Shown in pieces: positions 31,963-40,663 of a stretch of DNA of 55,090 bases. The notes beneath the pieces were generated by a model, which worked only from the letters and a program-made list of their open reading frames with translations, was not told the origin of the DNA and did not search any database. The translations under genes were made by a program, and so were the position numbers. Source of the DNA: Verrucomicrobiaceae bacterium (lineage in GTDB: Bacteria; Verrucomicrobiota; Verrucomicrobiia; Verrucomicrobiales; Verrucomicrobiaceae); the NCBI GenBank assembly GCA_027490195.1, contig JAIXYN010000095.1, positions 1 through 55,090 of the forward strand, in the 5' to 3' direction. Positions within the stretch are counted from its first letter, which is position 1, and each line of letters starts with the position of its first letter.

Positions 31963-32718
31963 TTAGGATAGATCTGTAGTGGCCTCGGCGAGGCGGGCTT
32001 CAAGTTGTTTGATTTGGATATTCAGTTCCACTCGGCGGTTGAGTTGAGTTTCCTTTGCAGCTCGCGTGCGCAGTCCCGTGATCTCACGGCTTAGTCGGTC
32101 GTGCTCAGTCAGCGCGGCGCGTCGGCGTTCGGCGGCGGCGGGGTCAGCAGAATGAGCGAATTTTCCCGTGTGTCGGGCCGCCGCGTGCGCCTCGAACCTC
32201 TCCATCCAGCCTTGAAAGAGCGCGTAGAGATGCTGGCGCGGCTGGCTGGTGACATTGAGCGAGGCTAGGAAGGCGTCCGTCGCGGGAGTCTCGGCGCTGA
32301 CCTTGGTGGTGATGAGTGGGCCGTCGAGCACGGTTTGCCCGGACTGCCCCTGTGACCAGCGCAGGTGAGCCAGCGAGAGCGTGAGACTGCCGGGCAGGGA
32401 CAGGATGAGGAAGACGGGATACGGAATGGCGCGGTGAATCAGTTCGGTGAGGCGCGGAGCCTTGGCTCCAGGACGAAGGGTGAGCGACAAGACGGCGATT
32501 TCCAGATACTCACGGGTGTCATCGCGGAAGACTGGCACGCCGATGGTCGCGGGCTTGAGCGCGGCGAGCCAGTGAATGTCCTCGATGCCCTCGTTGATCT
32601 GGCGTTTATCGGCGGCGGTGGGTGCGCCGTTTTCCACCAGCAGCTTCTTCGGCACACGCTGATCTACCCGCGCATCGGCGGGGAGGGAGAGAGCTGCAAT
32701 AACGGTGTCGGCGGTCAT
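31963..32718 (-). CDS. DUF4391 protein (251 aa)
   Basis: Recognised from overall pattern: an N-terminal PADARVDQRVPKKLLVENGAPTAADKR segment, then INEGIEDIHWLAALKPATIGVPVF, LEIAVLSL, HRAIPYPVFLIL and L..AHLRW, with a helical C-terminal tail (RREL/ITGLRTRAAKETQ and KQLEARLAEA). Proteins of this family recur beside SNF2-type helicases and type III-like mod/res genes. The fold and reaction are not known to me; a nuclease-like or recognition role has been assumed from context. It starts 4 bp after the helicase stop and is therefore coupled to it. Confidence 0.8.
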   Translation of the reverse strand: MTADTVIAALSLPADARVDQRVPKKLLVENGAPTAADKRQINEGIEDIHWLAALKPATIGVPVFRDDTREYLEIAVLSLTLRPGAKAPRLTELIHRAIPYPVFLILSLPGSLTLSLAHLRWSQGQSGQTVLDGPLITTKVSAETPATDAFLASLNVTSQPRQHLYALFQGWMERFEAHAAARHTGKFAHSADPAAAERRRAALTEHDRLSREITGLRTRAAKETQLNRRVELNIQIKQLEARLAEATTDLS

Positions 32719-32721
32719 GAA

Positions 32722-35700
32722 CTAGGAAGCTCCTTCGATGGCCTGAACACAAGCTTCGCGGAAGCCGCAATCGCGGCAACGTTTCGTCCGACGGTCCAGC
32801 ATTTCGCTTTGCCCAAAACAACCGGGGCGTCGAGCCTCCTGGCCCGCTTGCGGTGTCAGACGGCATGCAGCCCACTTTAGCCAGCCGCCTGTTCCTTTCA
32901 TCATGGCGGCCAGTCGTTCTGTGGCGGTGCCTGCTTTTTCTATTGCCAAGCCCAATACATGGAGGGCAGGGCCTATGGCGCCGAGAAAGCCGATCGTGGC
33001 GACAACGTAGGGGACGCAATCTACCCAGAAGCAGCCTTCACCATCGCCGGAATGAACAACGTCAATCTTAATACCGTCGGGCTTGTCGAGAGTGCCGAAC
33101 AACCGTCCGAGCGCGTCGCATGATTCGCGGATGGCAGTCTGTTTTTCGTTCGCGGAGAAAGGCTGCTTGTCGGTCTTCTCAAACTTGAGCGTGAACGTTC
33201 CCAGCTCCATTCGCTCAGTCTCCACACGAACATTCGAAAATGCGGGAAGAATCACAAGATAGGCGACGACCTCGAAGTCGTTGATGCCTGCAAACTCGCC
33301 CTTCATGGCGTGGGTGCCGCCGGGGGTGAACAGGCTGGCGACGGCGCGCTCTTCTTTTTTGCCGATGACGGAGGCAACGGCGGCTGAAAGCAGTCTGCGG
33401 GCTTGGGCCATGTCTTCACCTTGCTTGGTCGCCTTGTCGAAGCGGGAGCAGGCTTCCGCATCCGGCAGGTCGCGCCCGACGCAGACTCGCTTCAGGCGGT
33501 CGAGTACGGTCTTGGCCTGGGTGAAGGGCAGGAGAGTGGTGGCGTCGTCACCGACGTGGACGAGGTAATGCGGGGCAAGCGGGTAGCCGGGTTCGAAGGA
33601 CTTGGCGGCGGCTTCGCCCTCGGCGCGGAGGCAGAAGACGATGCCGGGAGGGATACCGGTCTCGGGCGTGGTCGTGACGGCGAAGGTGCCGAGTGGTAGG
33701 GATTCGAGTTTGCCGGGATGCGCCTTGAGATATTGGGCGAGGTCGATGCGGAAATCGGTGAGTGTGAGGTCGGCGATCGAGACACCACTGGAGAGGTCTT
33801 CGAGATCAATGACGGCGTCCTGGAGCTTGAGGAGCTGGGTGCGGCGGTATTCCAGATCGTTCATCTGGTTCCCGGACTGTTGCTCGATGATGTTCTCTTC
33901 GCCAGTGGCGGAAATATCAAGGAGCACCATGCGCCCGGAGACGCGCTGTTCGAGGTTGATGTATTCTTCCAGCTCAATGTTGGGCCAGAAGTTTACGAGC
34001 TGGATGCGGGTGTTCGGTGAACCGATGCGATCGATGCGCCCAAAGCGCTGGATGATGCGGACAGGGTTCCAATGGATGTCGTAGTTGACGAGAAAATCGC
34101 AGTCCTGGAGGTTTTGACCCTCGCTGATGCAGTCAGTTGCGATGAGCAGTTCGATATCGCCTTCAGAAGCAAGATCTTCCGGGCGCTCCTTGGAAAGCGG
34201 GGAGAACGTCGTGAGGATACTGGTGAGGTCTTTGCGCAAGTGCGGCAGCGTGGTCTGATTATGCCCGCCGCCGGTGACGAGAGCGGAATGCACGCCCAGC
34301 TCGGACAGTGCCCACTGGGCGAGTTCGGCGTAGAGATATTTGGCGGTGTCGGCAAAGGCGGTGAAGACGATGATCTTGCGGTTGCCGGGATTGAGCGGAT
34401 TACGGACTTTTTCCGCGATGATAGCACGGAGTTTTTCGAGTTTGGCGTCACGAGATGCCCCGACTTGATGGGCAGCAGAGTAGAGCGTGGAGAGACGGTT
34501 GCGATCTTCGGTGAGGTCTTGTTTCCAGCGGACGAGATCCACGTCCTTTACGAGGACTTTGACTTTTCGCCCGACCAGCAGGCTCTCAAAAGCTGGATCG
34601 TCGATGTCCACGTCCTCGATCTCGATTTCCTCCATGGATTCCTCATGCGCCTCGATCTTGGCGAGGGTGTTTACCACGTCGTCGAGCTGACGTCTGACTG
34701 TGAGAGCAAAAGATGACACGGCACTTTCCATGCGCTTGAGCACATTGATGCGAATGAGGTGGATGAGGCTTTCCTCCCGGTCCACCTGCCTGAAGAAGCT
34801 CTCGCCACCTCGAATCTGGGTGCTGTATTTGGCATCATACGCGGCCTGCTTACCCGGCAGGACATAACGCAGCGGGGCATAGGCGGCGAGGGTAAGACGG
34901 CGAATCTCGTTGTTTATGTCGCGGATGGAACGGAACTCCCCGGCACGGTCTACGTCGGGCTTGTGATTGATGGGCTTGAGGCGCTCGGGGAATTTACCGG
35001 TCTCGGCGGTGCCGTAGTATTTCTCAATGTGCCGCCGCGAGCGGGCGATGGTGAGCAGGTCGAGCAGCTTGAAATAATCAAAGCCGAGCATCTCGATGAG
35101 GCGCGGTGGAGTGCGGTCGGCAGGCTCGGAGACGAGCCAGCGATTGAACTGGAGCTGTGCCTTGCGGACGGTGGACTCGATACTGCTGATGCCGTGGTCC
35201 AAAAGCGCGGTGTCGTTACCCTCTGTGACGAAGGCAATCTGGTTTTTGAGGTCAGCGAGGCGATTGTTCACCGGCGTGGCGGAAAGCATAAGCACGCGCG
35301 TCTTCACGCCCTCCTTGATGACACGGCGCATAAGCCGGTCATATCGCGTCTCGCGATCCTTGAGCGTCGATTTGTTACGGAAATTGTGGGATTCGTCGAT
35401 GACCACAAGGTCGTAGTTGCCCCAGTTGACGTGCGAGAGTTCGATGTCCCCGGACTTGCCGCCGTCGCGGGAGAGGTCGGTGTGATTCAGGACATCGTAA
35501 TTGAGGCGGTCGGGCGCGAGGATGTTTCGCCGGTCGTTTGTCTTATAGAGCGTCCAGTTGTCCCTCAAGCGCTTCGGTACGAGGACGAGTACACGGTCAT
35601 TGCGCAGTTCATAATATTTGATGATGGCGAGCGCCTCGAAAGTTTTGCCGAGACCCACGCTGTCTGCGATGATACAGCCACCAAGGCGTTCCAATTTGTC

Positions 35701-36426
35701 GATGGCTCCGATCACGCCGTCGCGCTGGAACTTGAAGAGTTTTTTCCAAACGACGGTTTCGCGGATGCCGGTGGCAGATTTGACGATCTTTTCCTCATCG
35801 AGCACGTCATCGCGATCTTTGAAGAGGTGGTAAATCGTGAGCAGGTAAATAATTGAAGGCTCGCGCTTGGCGGTGAGTTCATCGAGCTGAGCCAGCAGCG
35901 CGGCTTTGCCATCGGCGGAATCTGGCAGAGCATTCCACATTTGCGTGAACCAACCAGCGAGAAGCTGGGATTCCTCCTGGGTTTCAGTGGCTTGTACGAG
36001 GCTGAATTGATTGGCTGGTGTGATGCCAAGGCCATCTGTGGTGAGCGGGCAATTCCCGCTGATGACTTTGGCGGGTGTTCCGTCGGCGTTCTTTGCCACC
36101 AAGGTCGCCTGCGGAAGCGGACCTGGGGCGGCTTTCACTTCCACGGTTTTACGCAGCCATTCTGTGAGGTCGCGTGCGAGCTTTTGAGCGGAAAGTTGAT
36201 TTCGAGAGCCCCGGTCGGCCTCGGACCCAAGGAGGGGATGAGCGTCTGCCTGCGGAAATGGAATGATGAGACGTGAACCGGAGAGGCGGCGCAAAACTTC
36301 ACGCAATTCACCATAGGCAAAGAGGGAAAGGTCGGGAGTTGCCGCATCAAGGCTGCCGCCCGCCGCTAAACTGGCGCGGAGTTCATCAATGACACGGTTG
36401 TTGCCTTGGTTCTTAAGGATCTTCAT
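32722..36426 (-). CDS. SNF2-type helicase with N-terminal PLD-like region (1234 aa)
   Basis: First gene of the defence operon. The N-terminal about 180 residues resemble the degenerate phospholipase-D-like region of defence helicases (NRVIDELRASLAAGG.LD.AT...SLFAYGEL, and GLGITPANQFSLVQATE near 133-149). The motor has Walker A SVGLGKT (256-262), DEAH-type box DESH (344-347), motif III LSATPVNN, and C-terminal helicase motifs VFTAFADTAKYL, TDCISEGQNLQDCDFLVNYDIHWNP and QRFGRIDRIGS. The extreme C-terminus has four Cys (CFGQ...KRCRDCGFREAC), probably a zinc or Fe-S knuckle. It likely translocates on or remodels DNA for the Mod/Res-DUF4391 system. It is not accompanied by DISARM drmA/B/C genes. 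Confidence 0.88.
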   Translation of the reverse strand: MKILKNQGNNRVIDELRASLAAGGSLDAATPDLSLFAYGELREVLRRLSGSRLIIPFPQADAHPLLGSEADRGSRNQLSAQKLARDLTEWLRKTVEVKAAPGPLPQATLVAKNADGTPAKVISGNCPLTTDGLGITPANQFSLVQATETQEESQLLAGWFTQMWNALPDSADGKAALLAQLDELTAKREPSIIYLLTIYHLFKDRDDVLDEEKIVKSATGIRETVVWKKLFKFQRDGVIGAIDKLERLGGCIIADSVGLGKTFEALAIIKYYELRNDRVLVLVPKRLRDNWTLYKTNDRRNILAPDRLNYDVLNHTDLSRDGGKSGDIELSHVNWGNYDLVVIDESHNFRNKSTLKDRETRYDRLMRRVIKEGVKTRVLMLSATPVNNRLADLKNQIAFVTEGNDTALLDHGISSIESTVRKAQLQFNRWLVSEPADRTPPRLIEMLGFDYFKLLDLLTIARSRRHIEKYYGTAETGKFPERLKPINHKPDVDRAGEFRSIRDINNEIRRLTLAAYAPLRYVLPGKQAAYDAKYSTQIRGGESFFRQVDREESLIHLIRINVLKRMESAVSSFALTVRRQLDDVVNTLAKIEAHEESMEEIEIEDVDIDDPAFESLLVGRKVKVLVKDVDLVRWKQDLTEDRNRLSTLYSAAHQVGASRDAKLEKLRAIIAEKVRNPLNPGNRKIIVFTAFADTAKYLYAELAQWALSELGVHSALVTGGGHNQTTLPHLRKDLTSILTTFSPLSKERPEDLASEGDIELLIATDCISEGQNLQDCDFLVNYDIHWNPVRIIQRFGRIDRIGSPNTRIQLVNFWPNIELEEYINLEQRVSGRMVLLDISATGEENIIEQQSGNQMNDLEYRRTQLLKLQDAVIDLEDLSSGVSIADLTLTDFRIDLAQYLKAHPGKLESLPLGTFAVTTTPETGIPPGIVFCLRAEGEAAAKSFEPGYPLAPHYLVHVGDDATTLLPFTQAKTVLDRLKRVCVGRDLPDAEACSRFDKATKQGEDMAQARRLLSAAVASVIGKKEERAVASLFTPGGTHAMKGEFAGINDFEVVAYLVILPAFSNVRVETERMELGTFTLKFEKTDKQPFSANEKQTAIRESCDALGRLFGTLDKPDGIKIDVVHSGDGEGCFWVDCVPYVVATIGFLGAIGPALHVLGLAIEKAGTATERLAAMMKGTGGWLKWAACRLTPQAGQEARRPGCFGQSEMLDRRTKRCRDCGFREACVQAIEGAS

Positions 36427-36440
36427 GCGGCTAGGGCTAT

Positions 36441-36677
36441 TTAATGATCAGAGCGGCTGTGACTCAGGTTGGCAAGCATCGTGAAGAGATTGCCGATAAA
36501 ATTCAGTGAATATTCGTCATCCTTAGCTCCAAATTTAGTTCCTCCCCGGAATCGGGTGCCCCTTGAGCGAGATATGACGTCGGGTATTGCCAGAGGGAGT
36601 AAGCCGTCTACATCCTCGAACCGACCCACAATACTCGCTTCATCGCCCAAATGAACCAGTTCATGCCCAAGAGGCAG
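36441..36677 (-). pseudogene. Fragment of an HExxH-type protein
   Basis: After a stop at 36680-36678 the minus strand reads LPLGHELVHLGDEASIVGRF and continues for about 78 codons to a stop at 36441, just upstream of the helicase start. HELVH matches a zinc-metalloprotease active-site helix, and the rest reads like a folded protein. There is no ATG before the motif (TTG at 36650 would lose it), so the N-terminus is missing. Probably a remnant. The functional family is not known. Confidence 0.3.
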
Positions 36678-36773
36678 TCATTCCAGCAGTCCCTCAACCG
36701 CCTGCCCGTGAGGCATCAGAGGCGGCGGGATTGAGGGGCGACAAAATAGGTCTCTTGCCAATACCCCTGAGGT

Positions 36774-37226
36774 ATGGCTCGATCCGCTATGCCAGCCACC
36801 TATCGAAAATACGGGGAGTATTTTGTGTCCAATCGCGCCTGGGTGATGAGGAAACCCGGCCGGCGGTCCAGATTAACGCCAGAAATGCGTTCTGAGGTGC
36901 TGCAACGCCTTCTTGAGGGTGAGGACCGCGCCAAGGTCACCCGGGCCTGCTGCGTGCCCAGACAGACGTTTCACCGGTGGATGGACAGTGACGAGACCTT
37001 CCGCAGGGACGTGATCAAAGCTGAGGGGCTGGCGCGTGAGATCAAGGAGGGGCTGTTCGATGACCTTGTAGCAGTACTGCAAGACATGGTCGCTAAGCGC
37101 TCAATGCACCATTCACGTGAACCGTCCTTGGTCGAAGCGAGTGACCGGCTGAAAGCTCTCCATGAGCCTCTATGCCGCGCGCTCTTCGATTTCGCCCTGG
37201 ATAACCAGGAAATCTCCACGCGTTGA
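36774..37226 (+). CDS. Small HTH-like DNA-binding protein (150 aa)
   Basis: The middle part, RLTPEMRSEVLQRLLEGEDRAKVTRACCVPRQTFHRWM, is a recognisable helix-turn-helix of the type found in phage terminase small subunits and transposase/recombinase DNA-binding domains; the following DETFRRDVIKAEGLAREIK extends it. The ATG at 36774 has a GAGG immediately upstream; a second ATG five codons later is possible. It lies divergently from the helicase operon, with which it may share a promoter region, and in the same direction as the caspase gene. It could be a regulator of the island or a leftover of a mobile element. No nuclease or integrase domain is attached. Confidence 0.55.
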   Translation: MARSAMPATYRKYGEYFVSNRAWVMRKPGRRSRLTPEMRSEVLQRLLEGEDRAKVTRACCVPRQTFHRWMDSDETFRRDVIKAEGLAREIKEGLFDDLVAVLQDMVAKRSMHHSREPSLVEASDRLKALHEPLCRALFDFALDNQEISTR

Positions 37227-37421
37227 CGGGATGTGCCGCCCAGCGGGCTGGCTTCTTTCGTCAGGTGGTCTTCTTGCGAGTGAGTTCACCCGCCAGAAGG
37301 CGATGTGGGAATCTTCTTGCCGTGCAGGCTTTTGCCTGATAGAGAAAAGTGCAATAGCAGCGATTTTCATTCTGCATGGGCGCTTCGCTAGAACACCTCA
37401 CCAAACTCTTAACTCAAGACT

Positions 37422-39164
37422 ATGGCGCGTGCCGGAATATTCATCGGCGTCGATCAGACTGGGAATCTTGACAAACTCAGTGACGCTGCTGCCGGGGCAG
37501 AGCGAATGCACAATTGGGCGATTGCTCAGGGAATGGCGGATATAAAGCAGGCTCGGTTGTTCACCGACGCGGGAGGCAACAAAGTTGATCCGAACGACAT
37601 CTACAACGCGATCAAGCAGATCATCGACGGCCCGGGAGTCGATCAGTTGATCGTGTATTTCGCCGGACACGGGGTGAACATCAATCGCGGCGAACGCTGG
37701 TTGTTGAGCGAAGCTCCCGTGAAGCCGTCTGCCGCAGTCAACTTGAAAGGAAGCGTGGAACTGGCCCAATATTCCGGCATAAAGCATGTGGTCTTCTTCT
37801 CCGATGCCTGCCGGGTGGCGCCTGACAGCATTCAGGCGTCCAATGTGAGCGGAATCGAAATTTTCCCCAATGACGCCGTGGCGGATCTTACCAACCCCGT
37901 GGACCAATTCTTTGCCTGTGGCCTTGGACGGACGGCTGCCGAAGTCAAGGACGCGGCGAGCGCAGCGAGCAACTTTAGCGCTCTTTACACGGAGGCGCTG
38001 CTCTCCGCTCTCAGTGACGGAGCGCTGGATGCCCTCAAACCTGAGCCTCCGTCCGACCCTGACTGGCGTTACGTGGGCACGGCCACCCTGCGGGATTATC
38101 TCGCCAAGGAAGTTCCCAGACGAATCATAGCAAAGAAGCTCGTTGGCAAGGTCAACCAAAACCCCGACGCCATTGTAATCGCGTCGGATCATTGGGTTTC
38201 CCGTGTGCCACGCGTAGCATTCCGTGGGATTCAAATGCCATCCCCCCCCGTTGAGCCGGCCCCCCAAGACAATCGCAATATTCTGGCGAATGCTTTGATT
38301 GCCAGCGGCGATCCGTCCAACGATCCCGCGCATGGGATGAGTTTGCCAATGTCCCTCAAGAAAGGTGTCGCTGAAGCAGTGGAGGCAGTCGCGCCGATTT
38401 TTGGGCCCGATCATTTCGAAAGTGGGTGCGGCATTAAAGTTCGTGGCGCGCGAATCATGGACGTCTTCGCTACTCGCGGCGCCAGCGTCGAGTTGCTGGG
38501 CGACGAACTCGTCCGCGTTTCCCTGGACCGCGCACCGTGTATGAGTATTTTGCTGCGCTTTGACAACTATACCTGCGCGGTGGTGCCCGCGATCCACGGC
38601 TATCTCGCGGCGTTGACCGTCAAAGATGGCGAGCTGGCGGACGTGACTTACGAACCGTCTACAACCCATTACCGGTGGGCTGGATACCAGAACAAACTGG
38701 ACGAATTGCGACGGCTGCGGGCCGTGATCGCCACGGCGACGCAAGACGGTTGGTTCCATCTGGACGAAGCGAATGCCTTGACACTGGCCCGGCAAATGCA
38801 ATTCGAGAAAAGCATCGACCCCACGCTTTCAATCTATGCTGCCTATGCGTACCACGACTTGCAGCGGAGGGATATCATCGGTGACATGGCGGGTTTCCTG
38901 CGTAGTGATATCGGTGCCGTCCTGTTTGATCTCATGCTGCTAGGACGCAAGCTGGTCGATAAAACCTTGCTGCCCCAGGATCACATAGTGCCTTTTTTCC
39001 CTCTGCTATCCCAAGGTTGGGCGTTGCTGAAGGCAAATCGGGTGAAAAAACATCCCGTCTTGGACAAGATCGAGCCGCTGATGAAAGATTCACTTTGGAC
39101 ATTGTTTGACAGCAGTGCCTTCGATCTTCTCAAAGAAACGATGTCACAAGGCGACGTGTCATGA
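37422..39164 (+). CDS. Caspase-family peptidase (580 aa)
   Basis: N-terminal caspase (peptidase C14-like) domain: first strand AGIFIGVDQ (4-11), His of the dyad in IVYFAGHG (His 83), Cys in HVVFFSDACR (Cys 130). The remaining 440 residues are a large mixed domain without a motif I recognise, presumably the sensor or regulatory part. Bacterial caspase-like proteases of this kind act in suicide defence, cleaving effectors after infection is sensed. The gene overlaps the hydrolase gene by 4 bp (ATGA at 39161), so the two products are made together and the hydrolase is a plausible substrate or partner. No signal peptide; cytoplasmic. Catalytic residues appear intact. Confidence 0.85.
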   Translation: MARAGIFIGVDQTGNLDKLSDAAAGAERMHNWAIAQGMADIKQARLFTDAGGNKVDPNDIYNAIKQIIDGPGVDQLIVYFAGHGVNINRGERWLLSEAPVKPSAAVNLKGSVELAQYSGIKHVVFFSDACRVAPDSIQASNVSGIEIFPNDAVADLTNPVDQFFACGLGRTAAEVKDAASAASNFSALYTEALLSALSDGALDALKPEPPSDPDWRYVGTATLRDYLAKEVPRRIIAKKLVGKVNQNPDAIVIASDHWVSRVPRVAFRGIQMPSPPVEPAPQDNRNILANALIASGDPSNDPAHGMSLPMSLKKGVAEAVEAVAPIFGPDHFESGCGIKVRGARIMDVFATRGASVELLGDELVRVSLDRAPCMSILLRFDNYTCAVVPAIHGYLAALTVKDGELADVTYEPSTTHYRWAGYQNKLDELRRLRAVIATATQDGWFHLDEANALTLARQMQFEKSIDPTLSIYAAYAYHDLQRRDIIGDMAGFLRSDIGAVLFDLMLLGRKLVDKTLLPQDHIVPFFPLLSQGWALLKANRVKKHPVLDKIEPLMKDSLWTLFDSSAFDLLKETMSQGDVS

Positions 39165-40069
39165 GCAAACAACTGTTATTTATTCACGGACGCGCGCAGG
39201 AAAATAAAGACTCCGTCGCCCTCAAAGCAGAATGGATCGAGGCACTCAACGAGGGCCTCTCAAAAAGCCATCTCAATCTGCCGATCCCGGAAACGGATGT
39301 GCGCTTTCCGTTTTATGGCGACACATTGTACGATCTGGTGGCTGGCAAGAGCGCCCAGGAAGCCGCCTCGATCGTCGTTCGGGGAGAAGATACTGATGCC
39401 GACGAAAAGAGATTCATTCGATCCGTCATCGAGGAGGTGCGAAAGAAGGCGGGCATTACCGACGAACAGCTCGCTGCCATCGGTGGCCAGGAGGTGATTG
39501 ATCGTGGTCCGCTCAACTGGGAGTGGCTGCAAACTGTCCTGAAGGCAATCGACCGGCATGTCCCCTTTGGCAGCGGCGGGAGTATCGCACTCGCCACAAA
39601 GGATGTGTACCAGTACCTCAAGAACGCTTCGATCCGGCAGGTCATCGACACGGGAGTGAGCGCCGCCCTGACAACTGGGCTAGAAACCGTTGTCGTCAGT
39701 CATTCGCTCGGTACCGTCGTCGGCTACAATCTTTTGCGGCAAAGTGGCGAAGCCAAGGGTTGGAGGGTTCCTCTCTTTGTCACGCTGGGATCGCCCCTCG
39801 GCGTCAGTGAGATTCGGAAAACTGTCAAATCGCTGGCGGCTCCGACCCAGTGTCCAACCTGTGTCAAGGCATGGTTTAACGCAATGGATGATCGTGACGT
39901 GGTGGCCCTCTACCCGCTGACGTCGGCAGAATTTCCCTTAGATCCGGCAGATCCGAGGATTCAAAACAAAACAGACGTGCGGAACAAAACAGAGAACCGG
40001 CACGGCATCGCGGGCTATCTCGATGACAAGGAAGTGGCGCGCAAAATATACGACGCACTCGTCGGGTAA
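39161..40069 (+). CDS. Alpha/beta-hydrolase (lipase-like), partner of the caspase (302 aa)
   Basis: Alpha/beta-hydrolase fold: the N-terminal strand KQLLFIHGRAQ carries the HG oxyanion motif (9-10). The nucleophile elbow VVVSHSLGT places Ser 182 in an S-H-S-L-G variant of GxSxG. A following strand FVTLGSPLG is typical of lipases. Candidate acid Asp 246 (MDDRDVV) and His 281 (NRHGIAGYL) complete the triad. It probably hydrolyses an ester, perhaps a membrane lipid. The 4-bp overlap with the caspase gene suggests a two-protein system in which the protease controls the hydrolase. No signal peptide or membrane segment is evident, so it should reside in the cytoplasm. Confidence 0.83.
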   Translation: MSKQLLFIHGRAQENKDSVALKAEWIEALNEGLSKSHLNLPIPETDVRFPFYGDTLYDLVAGKSAQEAASIVVRGEDTDADEKRFIRSVIEEVRKKAGITDEQLAAIGGQEVIDRGPLNWEWLQTVLKAIDRHVPFGSGGSIALATKDVYQYLKNASIRQVIDTGVSAALTTGLETVVVSHSLGTVVGYNLLRQSGEAKGWRVPLFVTLGSPLGVSEIRKTVKSLAAPTQCPTCVKAWFNAMDDRDVVALYPLTSAEFPLDPADPRIQNKTDVRNKTENRHGIAGYLDDKEVARKIYDALVG

Positions 40070-40175
40070 GTAGTACAGGTAAGTCGGGGTAGTATGGGGA
40101 TGGCTGTAAGGTGAATTGTCAGGCATTGCGCCGCATCAGCGGTACTGGGGCAAGTTCACCGTCCCACGGCATTGC

Positions 40176-40510
40176 TCACCCAGCCTTTGCCCGTGCCCGC
40201 CACTCCCACGGCGGCACGGGCGAGGGATCGCTCCACAAGCCACACTTTGCCCTTTTTGCGGCGTTCTGCGCTGCCTGGAGGGTCTCGATTGCGGTACTTG
40301 TCGTAACGCCAAGCGAGGCCCTGCCGCACAAGGTCAAGGTTCACGATCACGCCACCGACCAGAACGACGGTCAGCGTGCGCTTGTAGCGGTCTGTGCCGG
40401 TGACCTGCAGGATGACGTCCTTTCCGAAGACCTCGCGCTAAAGGCGGCCTTGGATTACAGGCAGGCTGAATGGCTGCTTCAATTCGGGGGCGTCGATATA
40501 AGAGCGGCCT
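40176..40510 (-). pseudogene. Thermonuclease (SNase-like) pseudogene
   Basis: Minus-strand translation gives IDAPELKQPFSLP, then an in-frame TAG (40440-40438), then REVFGKDVILQVTGTDRYKRTL..V...GVIVNLDLVRQGLAWRY, and after a frameshift GLWSDPSPVPPWEWRARAK to a TGA at 40178-40176. These are the ordered motifs of staphylococcal-nuclease-like proteins, including the DAPE, GTDRYxRTL and LVRxGLAW signatures. At least one stop and one frameshift, plus a missing N-terminus, mark it as non-functional. It lies between two defence units. Confidence 0.75.
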
Positions 40511-40663
40511 TGTGCTCGTTGCACGAATCCATCCCGGCGTTTAGGAGGACGAACAGCATCTTCCGCTATCTTGGACCTCCCATTTTTAGCTGATCATCCT
40601 GCCATCGTCCATTTGAGCCAACCAGCGGCAGTGAGAGACCGGCAGAAGGAGCAGGAAGAGTAA

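Noticed and set aside
32722..36426. DISARM system
   Set aside because: The SNF2-type helicase and an adenine methyltransferase recall DISARM class 1. However, drmA, drmB and drmC-like genes are absent and the methyltransferase is of type III Mod form with a Res partner.
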